A DNA stretch of 64,000 nucleotides from a virus, in IMG/VR virus record IMGVR_UViG_3300024999_000066, positions 1 to 64,000 of that record; one strand, 5' to 3'. Positions 31,888 to 41,367 of the stretch are shown piece after piece. The position numbers were made by a program, and so were the translations under genes. The notes under the pieces were generated by a model that worked only from the letters and a program-made list of their open reading frames with translations, did no database searches and had not been told where the DNA came from. Position 1 is the stretch's first letter. Each line of letters starts with the position of its first letter.

Positions 31888-33378
31888 ATGGCTGACGAAG
31901 CAGAAATCTCCCTAGAGGTAGGGGAAAATGATATTCCAGCACTTGCTCTTGGTGAGGCTGGTTATAATGGCCTAAAAGTTTTGGGCGGCGAAATCTTAGA
32001 AGAATGCTCACACGAACTACGCTGGCCTCAAGCAATTAATACATTTAAACGTATGGAAAAAGATGGTGCTATTGCCCCAGCTCTTGCATATGTTGAGATG
32101 ATGATTTCTCGTGTGGACTGGACAGTAAAGATTCCAGAAGGCTATGAAGAAGAGTTGAAAGATAAAGCCATATTCATGCGTCAGTGTATGAATGATATGG
32201 AACATGACTTCAAGTCCTTTATCAAACAAGCTGTTAGCTTTAATCGTTACGGTTTCGCCCCTGTAGAAAAAATATATAGGATGCGTTATCGTGATAAAGG
32301 CTCTCAATACAACGACGGTTTGATTGCTCCAAAGAAACTTGTATTGCGCTCTCAGGATACTATTGATAGTTGGGTGTTTAAGAATAAAGGCCGTGACCTT
32401 GCTGGACTTAATCAGCGTATTAATATCCCAAGTAACAGAGCTGAAAATCCTTACCAATCCCTTACCGAGCTTACTGAGGATGGTGTAAAGTTCATCCCTC
32501 GTAAAAAATTCATGTTGTTTCGTAATACCGGAAGCAAAAACAACCCTGAAGGGCAATCTCCTTTGGTTGGTTGCTGGACAGCTTGGAAATATAAGACTGC
32601 CTATCAAGAATCGGAAGCTATCTCTGTAGCTCAAGATTCGAACGGCTTTAAAGTTCTTTATCTCCCTCCACAGTACATGACTGAAAATGCTACTGCTGAA
32701 GATAAGGCAGTATTCGAACATTACAAAACTGTAATCAAGAATATGCACCAAGCTAAAGAGTCTGGTTTGATTCTTCCTCTTATTCTGGATGAGTCTGGGA
32801 AGAAGATGTTTGAGTTTGATATTATGTCTGTAACTGGACAAAAATCTTATGATACAAACCTTATTATCCAACGCTATACAGCAGAGATTCTGACTGCATT
32901 GTTTGCAGACTTCTTAACACTGGGTAGTAACGGCTCAGGCAGCTTCTCCCTTGCTGAAAGTAAGATCAGTGTTGTGGAAATGGCTATTCAATCCAAACTT
33001 GACGAAATTAAAACTCAGCTTAATTTTGACCTTGCTAAACAGATATTTTCGCTAAACGGCTGGTCAACAGACGTAATGCCAGAATGGACTTATGGTGAGA
33101 TTGGTAAAGTTAGTCTTGATGAAATTTCTAAGTTCATTCAACGAACCGCCGCCGTCGGCCTAATCCCGAAAGCACCAAAAGTGGTTAACTGGATTATGGA
33201 TCAAGCTAACATCCCTTATAAAGTCGATGAAGACTTGAGTGTTGAAGAGTTGTCTAAACAATTGACACCGGAAACATCTAACAGTGGGGCCGGGATGACT
33301 GAAGGAATGCCTAACGGTACAGGAAGCTCAAACGGTTCTTCCGGGGATAGCTCAACATCTAACACGGAGAACACCTAG
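31888..33378 (+). CDS. Portal protein
   Basis: 496 aa, starting right after terL as expected. Contains typical portal features: a helical N-terminal wing, FNRYGFAPVEKIYR, FRNTGSKNNPEGQSPL, and a long helix region LAESKISVVEMAIQSKLDE, followed by a Ser/Gly/Asn-rich tail. Resembles DUF935/Mu gp29-like portals. Forms the dodecameric DNA channel at the head vertex. Identification rests on position, size and pattern. Confidence 0.82.
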   Translation: MADEAEISLEVGENDIPALALGEAGYNGLKVLGGEILEECSHELRWPQAINTFKRMEKDGAIAPALAYVEMMISRVDWTVKIPEGYEEELKDKAIFMRQCMNDMEHDFKSFIKQAVSFNRYGFAPVEKIYRMRYRDKGSQYNDGLIAPKKLVLRSQDTIDSWVFKNKGRDLAGLNQRINIPSNRAENPYQSLTELTEDGVKFIPRKKFMLFRNTGSKNNPEGQSPLVGCWTAWKYKTAYQESEAISVAQDSNGFKVLYLPPQYMTENATAEDKAVFEHYKTVIKNMHQAKESGLILPLILDESGKKMFEFDIMSVTGQKSYDTNLIIQRYTAEILTALFADFLTLGSNGSGSFSLAESKISVVEMAIQSKLDEIKTQLNFDLAKQIFSLNGWSTDVMPEWTYGEIGKVSLDEISKFIQRTAAVGLIPKAPKVVNWIMDQANIPYKVDEDLSVEELSKQLTPETSNSGAGMTEGMPNGTGSSNGSSGDSSTSNTENT

Positions 33379-34742
33379 TGTCTCATCAACTACTCAGACT
33401 GAAAGAAAAGATTTGTAATACTCCTCACTTGATGCACCCAGCATCGTTTGAAATTGTTATTCAATATCTTAACGAACGAAACAGCGAAGACTTCAAACTG
33501 GACACAGCAGTTGAAGATAATCGTGAAAGTAACTCCCGATATTCTTTTAACAAAGATATCGGAGTCGCTGTTCTCAATATCGACGGACCACTTAGCTACA
33601 AACCAGTCACTATGATGGGTTTTGATTGTGGTGGTGCATCTTACCAGCAGATTAAAGAAGACTTTACCTACCTTGTAGACAGTGGTGCAAAGACTATTGC
33701 ACTTAGTGTTTCTAGTGGTGGCGGTGAAGCCTTCCAGATGATGCCAACTGCCAATTACATGCGCAAATTGGCTACTGAAAACGACGTTCGTATCATCACC
33801 TATGTAGATGGTCTGTCCGCTTCAGCAGCCTATGGTTTGTCTGTAATTGCCGATGAATTGATCATGGCTCCAAGCTCAGAAGTTGGTAGTGTTGGTGTTC
33901 TGGTTCGTTTGATGAATGATTCCAAAGCACTTGAGAAAGAAGGCTACGAACGTACCTTTATCTCTGCTGGCGATGACAAGATTCCATTTGACGCTGACGG
34001 TAGTTTCCGTAAGGAGTTCTTGGAAGATATTCAAGGTAAAGTTGACACACTTTACGAAGAGTTTACTGGGTTTGTTGCAGAACATCGCAACTTGTCAGTA
34101 GAAGCAGTGAAGTCCACACAGGCGCGTACCTTCTTGCCAAAAGAAGCTATTGAGCTTGGACTAGCTGACCGTGTTATGACTCTTGAAGAGTTTTACACAC
34201 ATTTGGCTGATACAGCTCAAAAACAAGAAGGTGGTATGTTAAAAACCAAACTGTTTGCCCAACTTAATAAAACCGAGGAAACTCTAGAAATGACTCAACT
34301 TGCCGAACTGCAAGAACAACTTCAGGGCGCTCAATTGAGTGTTTCTGATCTTACCTCTAAATTCGAAGCTGCTTCTTTGCTGCTTGCTGAAAAAGAAACC
34401 CTGTTGTCTGCTGCACTCCAAGAAGCTGCACAGATGAAAGAAGCTGTAGCCTCTGCTGAAGCTGCTGCTGTAGCCGTTAAAATGTCCAGTCGTAAGACTG
34501 CCCTTGCTGCTGTTATGTCTGCTGACAAAGTAGAGGCTGTATCCGCTTCTCTTTCCAGCCTTGACGACTCGGCATTCGAAACTGTTCTGAGTGGTTTTGC
34601 TGCACAGAAACAAGCTCTTGAAGCATCCGATATGTTTACAGAACTTGGCGACCAAGGTACAGAAGTAGTTCCTGAAGCTAAGGCTTCTAAGTCTAAAGAT
34701 GTTACCGAAGACCTTATCAAACAAAAACTAGGTTTGAAATAA
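33378..34742 (+). CDS. Prohead protease-scaffold fusion (S49/SppA-like)
   Basis: 454 aa, GTG start after GGAG. Residues about 60-270 are an S49 peptidase: SGGGEAFQM, then DGLSASAAYGLS carrying the nucleophile Ser, SEVGSVGV and ARTFLPKEAIELGLAD. Residues about 300-400 are an Ala/Gln/Glu-rich coiled coil typical of scaffolding domains. Lambda gpC/Nu3-type arrangement, acting in prohead assembly and self-cleavage. Confidence 0.88.
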   Translation: MSHQLLRLKEKICNTPHLMHPASFEIVIQYLNERNSEDFKLDTAVEDNRESNSRYSFNKDIGVAVLNIDGPLSYKPVTMMGFDCGGASYQQIKEDFTYLVDSGAKTIALSVSSGGGEAFQMMPTANYMRKLATENDVRIITYVDGLSASAAYGLSVIADELIMAPSSEVGSVGVLVRLMNDSKALEKEGYERTFISAGDDKIPFDADGSFRKEFLEDIQGKVDTLYEEFTGFVAEHRNLSVEAVKSTQARTFLPKEAIELGLADRVMTLEEFYTHLADTAQKQEGGMLKTKLFAQLNKTEETLEMTQLAELQEQLQGAQLSVSDLTSKFEAASLLLAEKETLLSAALQEAAQMKEAVASAEAAAVAVKMSSRKTALAAVMSADKVEAVSASLSSLDDSAFETVLSGFAAQKQALEASDMFTELGDQGTEVVPEAKASKSKDVTEDLIKQKLGLK

Positions 34743-34781
34743 TTAGCCTTAGCTAATCTCTCTATTTTAAAGGAATCAAAT

Positions 34782-35246
34782 ATGCCTTTCGTTGCTGAAA
34801 CTTTCACCCAACGCCTCTCTGATCTTGTTGTGCATGAGATGGACCCATCGGTTGGTTATAGCCGCCGTGACCTGAACATCACCCCTATTACCCCAGCCAT
34901 CCGTTTGGGTACTGTTGTTTATCGTGCTAAATCTGCTGACCTGACTGCTGCTTGGACCGTACTGGCCTCGGCGACTCCTCTAGTTCTGACCAATGAATTT
35001 GCCGTTGTTTACGGTGATCATTACTCCTTCAACCCTTCGTTTGTTCCTCGTGCAATTGCAGCCAATCAATATAACGCTGTTGGCTTTGTTGGTACTTCGG
35101 GTGCTCTGCAACTGAAAGAATACTACATCAAACAAGTTGCTAAGTCTACCGCTGCCACTGGTGGTGCTGATCTGACTGATGCTCAAGTTGAAACCCTGAA
35201 GGGTCTGCTTGAACAACAAGGCATCCAAGTACTTAAAACAGTTTAA
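34782..35246 (+). CDS. Head decoration protein (gpD-like)
   Basis: 154 aa between the protease and major capsid genes, the usual place of lambda gpD-like stabilisers. Beta-rich, starting MPFVAETFTQRLSD. AAAGGA upstream. Confidence 0.68.
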   Translation: MPFVAETFTQRLSDLVVHEMDPSVGYSRRDLNITPITPAIRLGTVVYRAKSADLTAAWTVLASATPLVLTNEFAVVYGDHYSFNPSFVPRAIAANQYNAVGFVGTSGALQLKEYYIKQVAKSTAATGGADLTDAQVETLKGLLEQQGIQVLKTV

Positions 35247-35291
35247 GCGACTGTTTAAACAAATTCTATAAGCTAAGGAATCATAAATAAT

Positions 35292-36359
35292 ATGGCTATT
35301 GTACTAGATCGTCAGAACCTCGGTAAAGTTGTTGACCGTACCGACTCGCTGATTGTTATCCCCAACACCGTTGGTATCACCAATGCACTGGGTCTGTTTG
35401 AAGATGTATACTCCGCCCAGAAGACTATCGAGATTACTCGTAGTACCCGTAAATCCCATCTGCTGGAAGATCGTAACTGGGATGAGCGTAACCAAACCAT
35501 CGCTGGTCGTGAACAAGACAGCCTGTTGCTGAAAATCCCTCACTTCCCATTGGATGATGCAATCACTCCAAACGATGTTGACGGTATTGTACAAGCTGGT
35601 TCTCTGGCAGAGTTTGCTGAACTGGAAACTGTTGCGTCGGTTCGTGCTGACAAGATGATTGACGTTCGTGAAGCTCATGCACTGACCAAAGAAGCTGCTC
35701 GTATGCAGTTGATTACCACTGGTACTGTGTATGCACCTCGTGCCACTGTAGTTACCAACTTCTACACTGAGTTTGGTGTTACTCGTATTGAGATTGTTAC
35801 CGATCTGTCCTCGGCTACTGATCCTCGTGCAGACTTCAACGATGCCAAGAAAGCTACCCGTAACGCACTGCGTGATGGTCAAGCTGGCACTGTTCGTTCT
35901 TTCGTTGTTCTGTGCTCTGACTCGTACTACAACGCTGTTCAACAGAATGCTTACGTCACTGACGCATTCAAGTATGTAGACCAAGGTCAAGCTACCCGTA
36001 TCCTGTTGGGTGCTGGTGGTGTGGATGTACCGGGTCTAGATGCTCGCTTTGAAATGATGAGCGTGTTTGGTATGACCTTCATCAATGCTGGCGCTGCTGG
36101 CTATGAGAATGCTGCTGGTACTTTCGTACCGTTCATTCCAGAAGGTGATGCTTACATGATGCCTGTTGGTGTCCGTAACTTCCTGAAAACCTACTACGCT
36201 CCGGCTAACCGTTTTGGTAGCATCAACCGTCGTGCTCAGGGCAGCTATTTCTTCGAATACCTGAACGAGAAAGATGATCAGATCGAAATTATGACTGAAC
36301 AGAACTTCTTGAACGCGTGCTTGAATCCAGAAGCTATCGTGCGTCTGTCGTTGACCTAA
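35292..36359 (+). CDS. Major capsid protein (lambda gpE-like)
   Basis: 355 aa. GREQDSLLLKIPHFPLDDAI and the C-terminal RRAQGSYFFEYLNEKDD..E match the E-type major head protein family, and size and position agree. Forms the icosahedral shell. Codons here are strikingly regular (CGT, CTG, GGT rich), as expected of a very highly expressed gene. Confidence 0.88.
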   Translation: MAIVLDRQNLGKVVDRTDSLIVIPNTVGITNALGLFEDVYSAQKTIEITRSTRKSHLLEDRNWDERNQTIAGREQDSLLLKIPHFPLDDAITPNDVDGIVQAGSLAEFAELETVASVRADKMIDVREAHALTKEAARMQLITTGTVYAPRATVVTNFYTEFGVTRIEIVTDLSSATDPRADFNDAKKATRNALRDGQAGTVRSFVVLCSDSYYNAVQQNAYVTDAFKYVDQGQATRILLGAGGVDVPGLDARFEMMSVFGMTFINAGAAGYENAAGTFVPFIPEGDAYMMPVGVRNFLKTYYAPANRFGSINRRAQGSYFFEYLNEKDDQIEIMTEQNFLNACLNPEAIVRLSLT

Positions 36360-36374
36360 GAATCAAATGGAGAT

Positions 36375-36397
36375 GGGGACATTACGTCCCCTCCCCT
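36375..36397 (+). terminator. Possible attenuating hairpin after the capsid gene
   Basis: GGGGAC (36375-36380) / GTCCCC (36386-36391), 5 nt loop, followed by a weak pyrimidine run. May partially terminate to favour capsid mRNA. Confidence 0.4.
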
Positions 36398-36417
36398 TAT
36401 TGACGGAGTAAAAGAAT

Positions 36418-36645
36418 ATGGCTGTAACAACTAAAAATGGTTGGATCTTTGGCCTGCAAGAACTTGAGGCAAGTGTAGCTTCTGGTGCTGCTGTTCCTGT
36501 TGCAACTGAAACCACTAATGGTACTGTAAAGGCTGCTAACTTTGTAGCCGTGCCAGCAAGTTTTGCTGATTTGGCTGCTGTTAAAACCTATTTGGATGCA
36601 CTTCAAGCATCTATGGTAGCCGCCGGTCAAATGTCCGAATCGTAA
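36418..36645 (+). CDS. Small virion protein, head-fiber-like
   Basis: 75 aa. ATETTNGTVKAANFVAVPAS plus a helical end resembles the domain of phi29 head fibre proteins and other capsid appendages. Lies between capsid and connector genes. Role inferred from resemblance and position. Confidence 0.5.
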   Translation: MAVTTKNGWIFGLQELEASVASGAAVPVATETTNGTVKAANFVAVPASFADLAAVKTYLDALQASMVAAGQMSES

Positions 36646-36685
36646 TACTCTGGGCAGCTTGTCTGCCCTCCTTTAAGGAGAGGCT

Positions 36686-37120
36686 ATGGCTCTTACCCCA
36701 GTAGAACAAGTTAGACTGCTTATTGGTGATGTACCAAACAGTCCATTTTATCAACTCTTTACGGATGAAGAGTTACAAGCATTCTTAGACATGACTAATC
36801 AAAATGTCTTCGCCGCTGCTCGTTTAGCTGCCATTGCTGCATCTTTCCAACTTGCTGGCTGGAGTACAAGAGAGAGGACCGGTGATATTGAAGTCTGGTC
36901 TAGTCTGTCCACTCAGTACCTTAAAGCTCTTGATTATCTTATTAGTAATCCAGGAACTCTGATTCCCTCCGGGCTTATGCCTTGGTCTGCTAATAGTTGC
37001 CCAAGTAAGCTGATGAATATTGAAGTTTGTGATGGTGATAATTGCAAGGAAGCGGCTTGTTGTGAGACTGGTTGTGCATGCAATGACTGTCACGCTGCTG
37101 GTGAGACATTTGTCTATTAA
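36686..37120 (+). CDS. Head-tail connector protein with Cys-rich tail
   Basis: 144 aa. Residues 1-105 have the helical start (PVEQVRLLIGD, FTDEELQAFLDM) of gp6/FII-type head completion adaptors. Residues about 108-140 add a stretch with nine cysteines (including EAACCETGCACNDC), unusual for this family and possibly metal- or disulfide-linked. Confidence 0.68.
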   Translation: MALTPVEQVRLLIGDVPNSPFYQLFTDEELQAFLDMTNQNVFAAARLAAIAASFQLAGWSTRERTGDIEVWSSLSTQYLKALDYLISNPGTLIPSGLMPWSANSCPSKLMNIEVCDGDNCKEAACCETGCACNDCHAAGETFVY

Positions 37121-37129
37121 GGAGTTGAA

Positions 37130-37498
37130 ATGCTAAAACCTCAATTCCTTTTAACAAATAAGATTCCTCTCACTATTTATCGTAGGTCATTAGGTGAATA
37201 TGTAGACGGTGAATGGGTTGAAGGACAGACCGTTGAAGTTCCTGTTCAAGTGAATATCCAACCTCTGAAACCTCATGAAATTCTCCAGCTACCTGAATCA
37301 GAACGTACACGGGTTTGGTGGAAACTGTATTCTGCTGATGTACTTCGTACAGCCAAGGAAGGTTCTCATGATGCTGATGAATTTATTTGGAAGGGTGATC
37401 GCTACAAGATCATGAAACTAGATGATTGGCAAAATGGTATGCAAATTTTGGAACATTCAAAGGCATACGCAACAAGAATAGAACTAACCCCAAATTAA
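37130..37498 (+). CDS. Head closure / tail completion protein
   Basis: 122 aa, beta-rich (IPLTIYRRSLGEYVDGEWVE, WKGDRYKIMKLDDWQNGMQI). Pattern of head-tail stopper proteins (SPP1 gp16 / HK97 gp7-like), and in their usual position. AAGGAG upstream. Confidence 0.65.
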   Translation: MLKPQFLLTNKIPLTIYRRSLGEYVDGEWVEGQTVEVPVQVNIQPLKPHEILQLPESERTRVWWKLYSADVLRTAKEGSHDADEFIWKGDRYKIMKLDDWQNGMQILEHSKAYATRIELTPN

Positions 37499-37511
37499 AG
37501 GATAAATAAAC

Positions 37512-37994
37512 ATGTCTTTTAAATTGAAGGTTGATAAGTCTGGTTGGAACAAGATGAAGAAGGAACTTCTAAAAGGTTCATTACTAGAAGTTCAAGTTGG
37601 TATTGTTGAACCTACAAACTACGGACCTGACAACGATAACCTCTCTGTTGCTCAAGTCTGGCAATGGCAAGAGGAAGGCGTCCCAGCCCAAAATATCCCC
37701 ACTCGTCCAGCTATCCGTGTTGGTTTTATGGCCCCTATCAAGAAAGGCGCATACGATAAGATGTTTGTTGAGAGTATGCAAAGAATTGCTGAGGGAAAAA
37801 GCACCTTCAAGGAAGAATACACGAAGATTGGGATGAAAGCTAAAACCGACTTAAAACAAGCTGTAGCTGATTGGGATACTCCTCCAAACGCTCCATATAC
37901 AGTGGCTGAGAAAGGATTCAATAATCCTCTGATTGATAGTGGACTTCTCTATGAGTCTATTGATTTTAAAGTAGACAAGAAAGGAAGTAGTTGA
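37512..37994 (+). CDS. Virion morphogenesis protein (HK97 gp10-like)
   Basis: 160 aa. VQVGIVEPTNYG followed by VAQVWQWQEEG, IPTRPAIRVGF and a closing PLIDSGLLYESI are typical of HK97 gp10/tail completion proteins that bridge head and tail. Overlaps the next start by one base. Confidence 0.72.
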   Translation: MSFKLKVDKSGWNKMKKELLKGSLLEVQVGIVEPTNYGPDNDNLSVAQVWQWQEEGVPAQNIPTRPAIRVGFMAPIKKGAYDKMFVESMQRIAEGKSTFKEEYTKIGMKAKTDLKQAVADWDTPPNAPYTVAEKGFNNPLIDSGLLYESIDFKVDKKGSS

Positions 37995-38533
37995 TGCCAA
38001 TCTACACTGATGTCAGACAAGCTATCCGCAAAGGTGCTCTAGCAGCATTATCAGAATATCCTACCACTCCTGTGATTTTTAGCCACACGAACGGTACAGA
38101 ACCTGCTGAAAGCTATGTTGTGATTAATATTCTGAATGTTGTTCAGCAAGGCCATCACAGCACATCAACTTTAGTAAATGATAACGGAACCCTAACCTTT
38201 CAGGTTGCATATGAAGTTATGGCTCAATTGAGTTTTATTGGAAGCTTGAGTGGAGATATGTCACAAAGCTTTAATAACAATATCAATAACAACCCCCTTA
38301 CAAGGTTGGAGTTGAGTAGAAATAAACTAGCTTTTATGAGGAAAAGCCAGATACGTAGGGCACCTCAGAAGCGAGATACACAGTGGGTTGAATATCACAA
38401 CATGGATGTGACGTTTAGTTATGTTGTGACCACTGATCAACTTATAGATTCAATTGAAGGCGTAGTCATTGCTGATGAGACTTCAGATATTCCAGTAATT
38501 ATAAAAATTCCAGAAAGTATTATTTACCCGTAG
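37994..38533 (+). CDS. Tail terminator / neck protein
   Basis: 179 aa from ATG 37994 (overlaps the previous TGA). TPVIFSHTNGTEPAESYVVI and a beta-rich C-terminus fit the phage neck terminator gp12-like domain. Precedes the sheath gene, as terminators usually do. Confidence 0.65.
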   Translation: MPIYTDVRQAIRKGALAALSEYPTTPVIFSHTNGTEPAESYVVINILNVVQQGHHSTSTLVNDNGTLTFQVAYEVMAQLSFIGSLSGDMSQSFNNNINNNPLTRLELSRNKLAFMRKSQIRRAPQKRDTQWVEYHNMDVTFSYVVTTDQLIDSIEGVVIADETSDIPVIIKIPESIIYP

Positions 38534-38566
38534 CAATCGCTACATAATTAAGGATCATAATAAAAT

Positions 38567-39850
38567 ATGAGTGATTTAGATGATGTAGTAAGGGTAGTAA
38601 TTACCGATCAAACTACTGCTATCGCTACGGCTTCGTTTGCAATCCCAATGGTACTTGCAACGTTCACCAACTTCTCTGAGCGTGCTCGCACTTACTTGAA
38701 CATTACTGAGGTAGGTGCAGATTTTCCAACTACTAGTAATGTCTATAAAATGGCTGCCAAAGCTTTTGGGCAAGACTCTGTAATTGGTGCACCAATCCCT
38801 TCGTTGGTTGTAGGTCGTCGTCAAGTAGACAGTGTTGTATTCACCCCTACTGTTGCTGATAGCACTGCGTACACTGTCACCCTTAATGGCACTCCATACA
38901 CTTTTACTTCCGGTGTCGGTGCTACAGCAACCACTATTGTTACTGGACTCAAAGCCGCTATTGGCAGTCCTGCTGGTATTACTGTTGGTGGTACGACTAC
39001 TTTGACGTTGGCTGCAACTACTCCCGGTGCTGCTTGGAGTGTAGTTCCTTCTTCGAATTTGGTTGGTGTAAACACTGCCACTGAAACTTGGCCAGATGCT
39101 CTGTTGGCAGTTGATGCTGATAATGACGTCTGGTATGAATTGCTTGCTGAAACCCAAGTTGTTGCTGAGCAAGAAGCTCTGGCTGACACTATCCAAGCAA
39201 TGGACAAGATTTATGGTCTGTCATCTGCTGATGCAGTGGCTCCAACAACTGGTATTACTGACATTGGTTATAAGCTGAATGCTAAGTCTGCTGGTCGTAC
39301 TTTCGGTGTTTACTCTGCAACTTCCGCAACTGAATTCCCTGAAGCAGCTTGGTCAGGCAGCCAACTGGCTGTTACTCCCGGCTCCAATGACTGGGATTTT
39401 AAACGTGCTGCCGGGGTTACTCGCAGTATCCTTAGCTCGACTCAGATTGTAAACTTGCGCGCTAAATCATGGAACTTTTTCCGCCGCAAAGGCGGGGTTG
39501 ATGTATTCCAAGACGGCAACATGTTTGATGGGAAGCCAATCGATATCCAAATCTCGAAGGATTGGTTAAAGGCCCGACTTCAGGAGGGTATTTATTTCCG
39601 TATTATCAACAGTCTCAAGATTCCAATGACTGACCCCGGCCTCCTAATCGTAGAAAATGAAATCCGCTCTGTTCTATCTTTGGCTGAAAGCAATGGCATG
39701 ATTGATTCTGGGTGGACCGTTCAGACGCCGCCAGTGCTTTCAATTAGTCCTACACTTCGCGCCCAACGGGCTGCTGGCGTATTTGTGATCCAAGCACGTC
39801 TTGCCGGTGCGATCCGCAGCGTCGATATAAATTTTTACTTAAGTGTATGA
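38567..39850 (+). CDS. Tail sheath protein (DUF3383-like)
   Basis: 427 aa, size and place of a contractile sheath. N-terminal conserved part, a Thr/Val-rich insertion at about 85-170, and a C-terminal part with KSWNFFRRKGGVDVFQDGNM typical of DUF3383 sheath proteins. The sheath contracts on infection to drive the tube through the envelope. Confidence 0.82.
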   Translation: MSDLDDVVRVVITDQTTAIATASFAIPMVLATFTNFSERARTYLNITEVGADFPTTSNVYKMAAKAFGQDSVIGAPIPSLVVGRRQVDSVVFTPTVADSTAYTVTLNGTPYTFTSGVGATATTIVTGLKAAIGSPAGITVGGTTTLTLAATTPGAAWSVVPSSNLVGVNTATETWPDALLAVDADNDVWYELLAETQVVAEQEALADTIQAMDKIYGLSSADAVAPTTGITDIGYKLNAKSAGRTFGVYSATSATEFPEAAWSGSQLAVTPGSNDWDFKRAAGVTRSILSSTQIVNLRAKSWNFFRRKGGVDVFQDGNMFDGKPIDIQISKDWLKARLQEGIYFRIINSLKIPMTDPGLLIVENEIRSVLSLAESNGMIDSGWTVQTPPVLSISPTLRAQRAAGVFVIQARLAGAIRSVDINFYLSV

Positions 39851-39856
39851 CGACTT

Positions 39857-39920
39857 GCATTAAAACCCCTTACGTGATAAATTATATATTCGTTGATTTA
39901 TTTTGGAGGGGTTTTAATGC
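39857..39920 (+). promoter_or_regulatory. RBS- and start-codon-sequestering hairpin of the GIY-YIG gene
   Basis: Perfect 14 bp inverted repeat: GCATTAAAACCCCT (39857-39870) and AGGGGTTTTAATGC (39907-39920). The 3' arm contains the GAGGGG ribosome binding site and the ATG of the following gene. The 36 nt loop holds an AT-rich TATATT that could serve as a -10 element. Transcripts from upstream would be silent, and transcripts starting in the loop would be translatable. Confidence 0.78.
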
Positions 39921-40783
39921 GTAAGTTTTATCTGTACAAGATTACCAATAAGGTAAACCAAAAGATTTACATTGGTATGACATGCCGGCCAGAAACTAGA
40001 TTTAAAGAGCACTGTAGCCAACACTCAACATGCACAAAACTTCGAAACTCTATTCAAAAACATGGAGTTGTTAATTTTCAATACGAAGTTTTGTGCATTG
40101 GCTCAGAGAAATATATTCTAGATCTAGAAGAAAAAGCAATTATTGCATATAATTCTATTACTGATGGATATAACTTAGTTCTAGGTAACCCTAAGACTGG
40201 CGCCATACTTTTATCTGAGGAAATGAAAGCAAAAATCTCAGTAGGGTTAAATAAGTATCACGCAGAGAATATTGCTTGGAATAGCGGGATCATTATTGGC
40301 CGAAGAAAAGAATATGATCCGCACTATGTTTCTGGCTTCTGGTTCCCACACTTGGAAGATGCTTGTTTTTCTTTAAATTTGAATATTACTCAACTACATA
40401 AATGGCGAAGAGATGGAACTCTTGGAGATGTACAACGTCTCCGTAAAGATTCTGTCCAAGTGCCTTGCTATGTTGCGGGATTCTGGTTTGATACCTTAAC
40501 CAGAGCTTCTCATGTACTAGATAAGAAACCTTCTACGCTTAATAAAAGAATCAGGGAAGGTTCTGTTGAACAAAAAGAAAAACAGAAAGGTCAAGTTGGA
40601 GAAGACGCCCATATGTTCGGAAGAACAGGTTCTGCCCATCCAAGATCTAAGTCTGTAGAAATTAATGGTGTTGTCTATGGCTCTATTTTAGAGGCAGCTA
40701 GAAATACTGAATTTACTAAGAAGATGATTAATACCCGTCTTAAGAATAATACACCCGGTTTTAGCTGGGCAACACAGGAATAA
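39917..40783 (+). CDS. GIY-YIG homing endonuclease
   Basis: 288 aa from ATG 39917 (GGAGGGG upstream). FYLYKITNK...KIYIGMT is the GIY-YIG core (residues about 3-21) with RFKEHC after it and a Glu in LEEKAIIAYN as the metal ligand. Two YVSGFWF/YVAGFWF repeats and a NUMOD1-like end (EINGVVYGSILEAARNTEFTKK) form the DNA-binding part. Sits between sheath and tube genes; start controlled by a strong hairpin. Confidence 0.9.
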   Translation: MRKFYLYKITNKVNQKIYIGMTCRPETRFKEHCSQHSTCTKLRNSIQKHGVVNFQYEVLCIGSEKYILDLEEKAIIAYNSITDGYNLVLGNPKTGAILLSEEMKAKISVGLNKYHAENIAWNSGIIIGRRKEYDPHYVSGFWFPHLEDACFSLNLNITQLHKWRRDGTLGDVQRLRKDSVQVPCYVAGFWFDTLTRASHVLDKKPSTLNKRIREGSVEQKEKQKGQVGEDAHMFGRTGSAHPRSKSVEINGVVYGSILEAARNTEFTKKMINTRLKNNTPGFSWATQE

Positions 40784-40789
40784 ATACTA

Positions 40790-41323
40790 ATGGCCTCAAA
40801 CTTTATCGGTAATTACAGCCCTGACGATTTCACGATTGTTATTTCGAAAGGTGATTTTGTACACACTGTCAGCGGTTTTGCAGACGGCACTTTCGTCTCA
40901 ATGAATAGGCTCGTACCCTCGTCCACCCCTTATCAGGGCGTGGGTACTTCTAACTCGTTTGGTCGTGTGAAACGTAAAGTAACTGGTATGACTGTTGATG
41001 TAACTTTGCATCAATATTCACCGTCAAACACTGTTCTTCAACAACTTCAGATTGCTGATGCACAGACTACAGATAACACTTGGGTATTCTCAGTAACCAT
41101 CAAAGATTTGAGTGGTCAGACTGTAGTATCTTCTAATAGTGCTATCATTGCAGCGCCTCCCGCCGTAGAGTTCAGTTCAGAAACATCCACACGTGACTGG
41201 CAAATCTACCTGTTTGGTAGTGACTTGTTTGTTGGCGGTAACATCCCTCTGGCCCCGGCTGAAGTAGCCGCTGTTGAAGCTGCCGGTGGTACTGTTGAAG
41301 CTCGCTGGCGGTTGAATCCTTAA
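40790..41323 (+). CDS. Tail tube-like protein (paralog 1)
   Basis: 177 aa, beta-rich. NYSPDDFTIVI, GFADGTFVSM, IKDLSGQTVVSS and TRDWQIYLFG recur in the next two genes. Fits the tube family (DUF3277-like) that follows the sheath in related myoviruses. Confidence 0.72.
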   Translation: MASNFIGNYSPDDFTIVISKGDFVHTVSGFADGTFVSMNRLVPSSTPYQGVGTSNSFGRVKRKVTGMTVDVTLHQYSPSNTVLQQLQIADAQTTDNTWVFSVTIKDLSGQTVVSSNSAIIAAPPAVEFSSETSTRDWQIYLFGSDLFVGGNIPLAPAEVAAVEAAGGTVEARWRLNP

Positions 41324-41331
41324 TGCCTAAT

Positions 41332-41349
41332 AGGGGCTGAAAGGCCCCT
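41332..41349 (+). terminator. Weak terminator-like hairpin
   Basis: AGGGGC (41332-41337) / GCCCCT (41344-41349) with loop TGAAAG, but no long T-run. May modulate the ratio of tube paralogs. Confidence 0.4.
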
Positions 41350-41367
41350 TGTACTTAAGGAGTAATA

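Noticed and set aside
32017-32871. 284-codon open frame antisense to the portal gene
   Set aside because: No ribosome binding site, implausible composition, and the sense strand encodes a complete portal; it is a shadow frame.
35304-35990. 228-codon open frame antisense to the major capsid gene
   Set aside because: Produced by the strongly biased codon use of the capsid gene; no start signal or operon context.
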